NCBI GenBank assembly: GCA_009937505.1 | Contig: JAACFJ010000027.1 | Coordinates: 1 to 38,568 of the forward strand | Direction: 5' to 3' | Length of the DNA stretch: 38,568 bases | Source: Gammaproteobacteria bacterium | GTDB taxonomy: Bacteria; Pseudomonadota; Gammaproteobacteria; Steroidobacterales; Woeseiaceae | Shown: positions 38,232 through 38,568 of the stretch, one piece after another | Numbering within the stretch: position 1 is the stretch's first letter | Layout: each line of letters begins with the position of its first letter | Program-made: the position numbers and the translations under genes | Notes under the pieces: generated by a model | Seen by the model: only the letters and a program-made list of their open reading frames with translations | Database searches by the model: none | What the model was told of the DNA's origin: nothing

Positions 38232-38568
38232 ATTTTCTGACCGAGTGCGGTGGAGGATGAGGACCCTGTTCGACCGACGCAGCCGCGCAGCGGCATGTCG
38301 GCAGGGAGCACGCGCAGCGCCCATCCCAGCCTCGGCACTAAAGGTCAGTCCGCGATCACCGGGACCGCACGCCCGGGCGATGCGTGCGGACTGCCCTCTC
38401 CGCCACCCTCTTTTTTTCTAAACGATTGAAAATGGGTGGTTGTTCAGCAGGTTAGTTGCGTTTGTCTGTCAGGCTGACCTGCCTGCACAATCTGGTCCAG
38501 TTGTTAAGTTAGTCTAAGCGGCTTTTTGGCCTGTTTCCATACTTCGTTTTCTATCGTTCGGTAGCACG
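38232..38568. other. Non-coding tail after tRNA-Ser
   Basis: No credible gene is seen in these 337 bases. They hold two overlapping inverted repeats (CAGTCCGC/GCGGACTG at 38346-38353 and 38386-38393; CCGCACGC/GCGTGCGG at 38365-38372 and 38382-38389), the second copy of the tRNA 3' end, and then a less GC-rich stretch to the window end that differs from the rest of the window. Confidence 0.6.
38394..38405 (+). repeat. 12-base direct repeat, copy 2 (possible att-like site)
   Basis: Exact copy of the tRNA-Ser 3' end, 208 bases downstream. A T-rich stretch (TCTTTTTTTC) follows. No integrase is visible in the window. Confidence 0.45.

Overview
The window reads as a chromosomal segment of a GC-rich gammaproteobacterium. 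The supporting signs are the conserved blocks corB-like/ypjD-like/ffh/rpsP-rimM-trmD-rplS and bcp-gcvR/dapA, a complete Mla lipid-transport locus, a SufR-SufBCDSUT operon of the Xanthomonadales/Chromatiales type, and a TRAP transporter with a TatT-type lipoprotein. I cannot fix the genus. Almost all of the DNA is tightly packed housekeeping genes. I see no IS element, CRISPR array, phage gene or rRNA, and only one tRNA.

Layout. 1-2838 (minus): a CHASE2-sensor Ser/Thr kinase followed by a PP2C phosphatase cut by the window edge. 3088-4422: radA, convergent with a CorB/HlyC-type protein (4419-5690) and a YpjD/CcsA-like membrane protein (5775-6581). 6613-8843: an MBL-fold hydrolase and ffh. 9009-10908: rpsP-rimM-trmD-rplS. 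11024-14710: TatT-type lipoprotein plus dctP-dctQ-dctM. 14795-16648: sppA. 16653-18874 (minus): kbl-tdh; 18956-23470 (plus): putA and sdaA. Together these degrade threonine, proline and serine. 23467-30188 (minus): sufR-sufB-sufC-sufD-sufS-sufU-sufT-sixA. 30311-33315 (plus): mlaFEDCB, facing bepA-mlaA (33324-35622, minus). 35771-36795 (minus): gcvR-bcp; 36944-38100 (plus): dapA and a small lipoprotein in the bamC position. 38107-38197: tRNA-Ser(GGA) with a terminator, then about 330 bases without a gene.

Points of note. sufB carries a frameshift near its 3' end: the normal C-terminus is still present in another frame, and the family pattern fits a deletion of about 35 bases. An IscR-type half-site pair overlaps the likely -10 of sufR in the divergent sufR/mlaF region. 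The TRAP binding protein has Trp where the usual substrate-binding Arg sits. The last 12 bases of tRNA-Ser are repeated about 200 bases downstream, as at an integration site. I looked for an undescribed multigene system and did not find a convincing one. The best leads are the sufB lesion, the TatT-TRAP unit, the kinase/phosphatase pair and the tRNA-flanking region.
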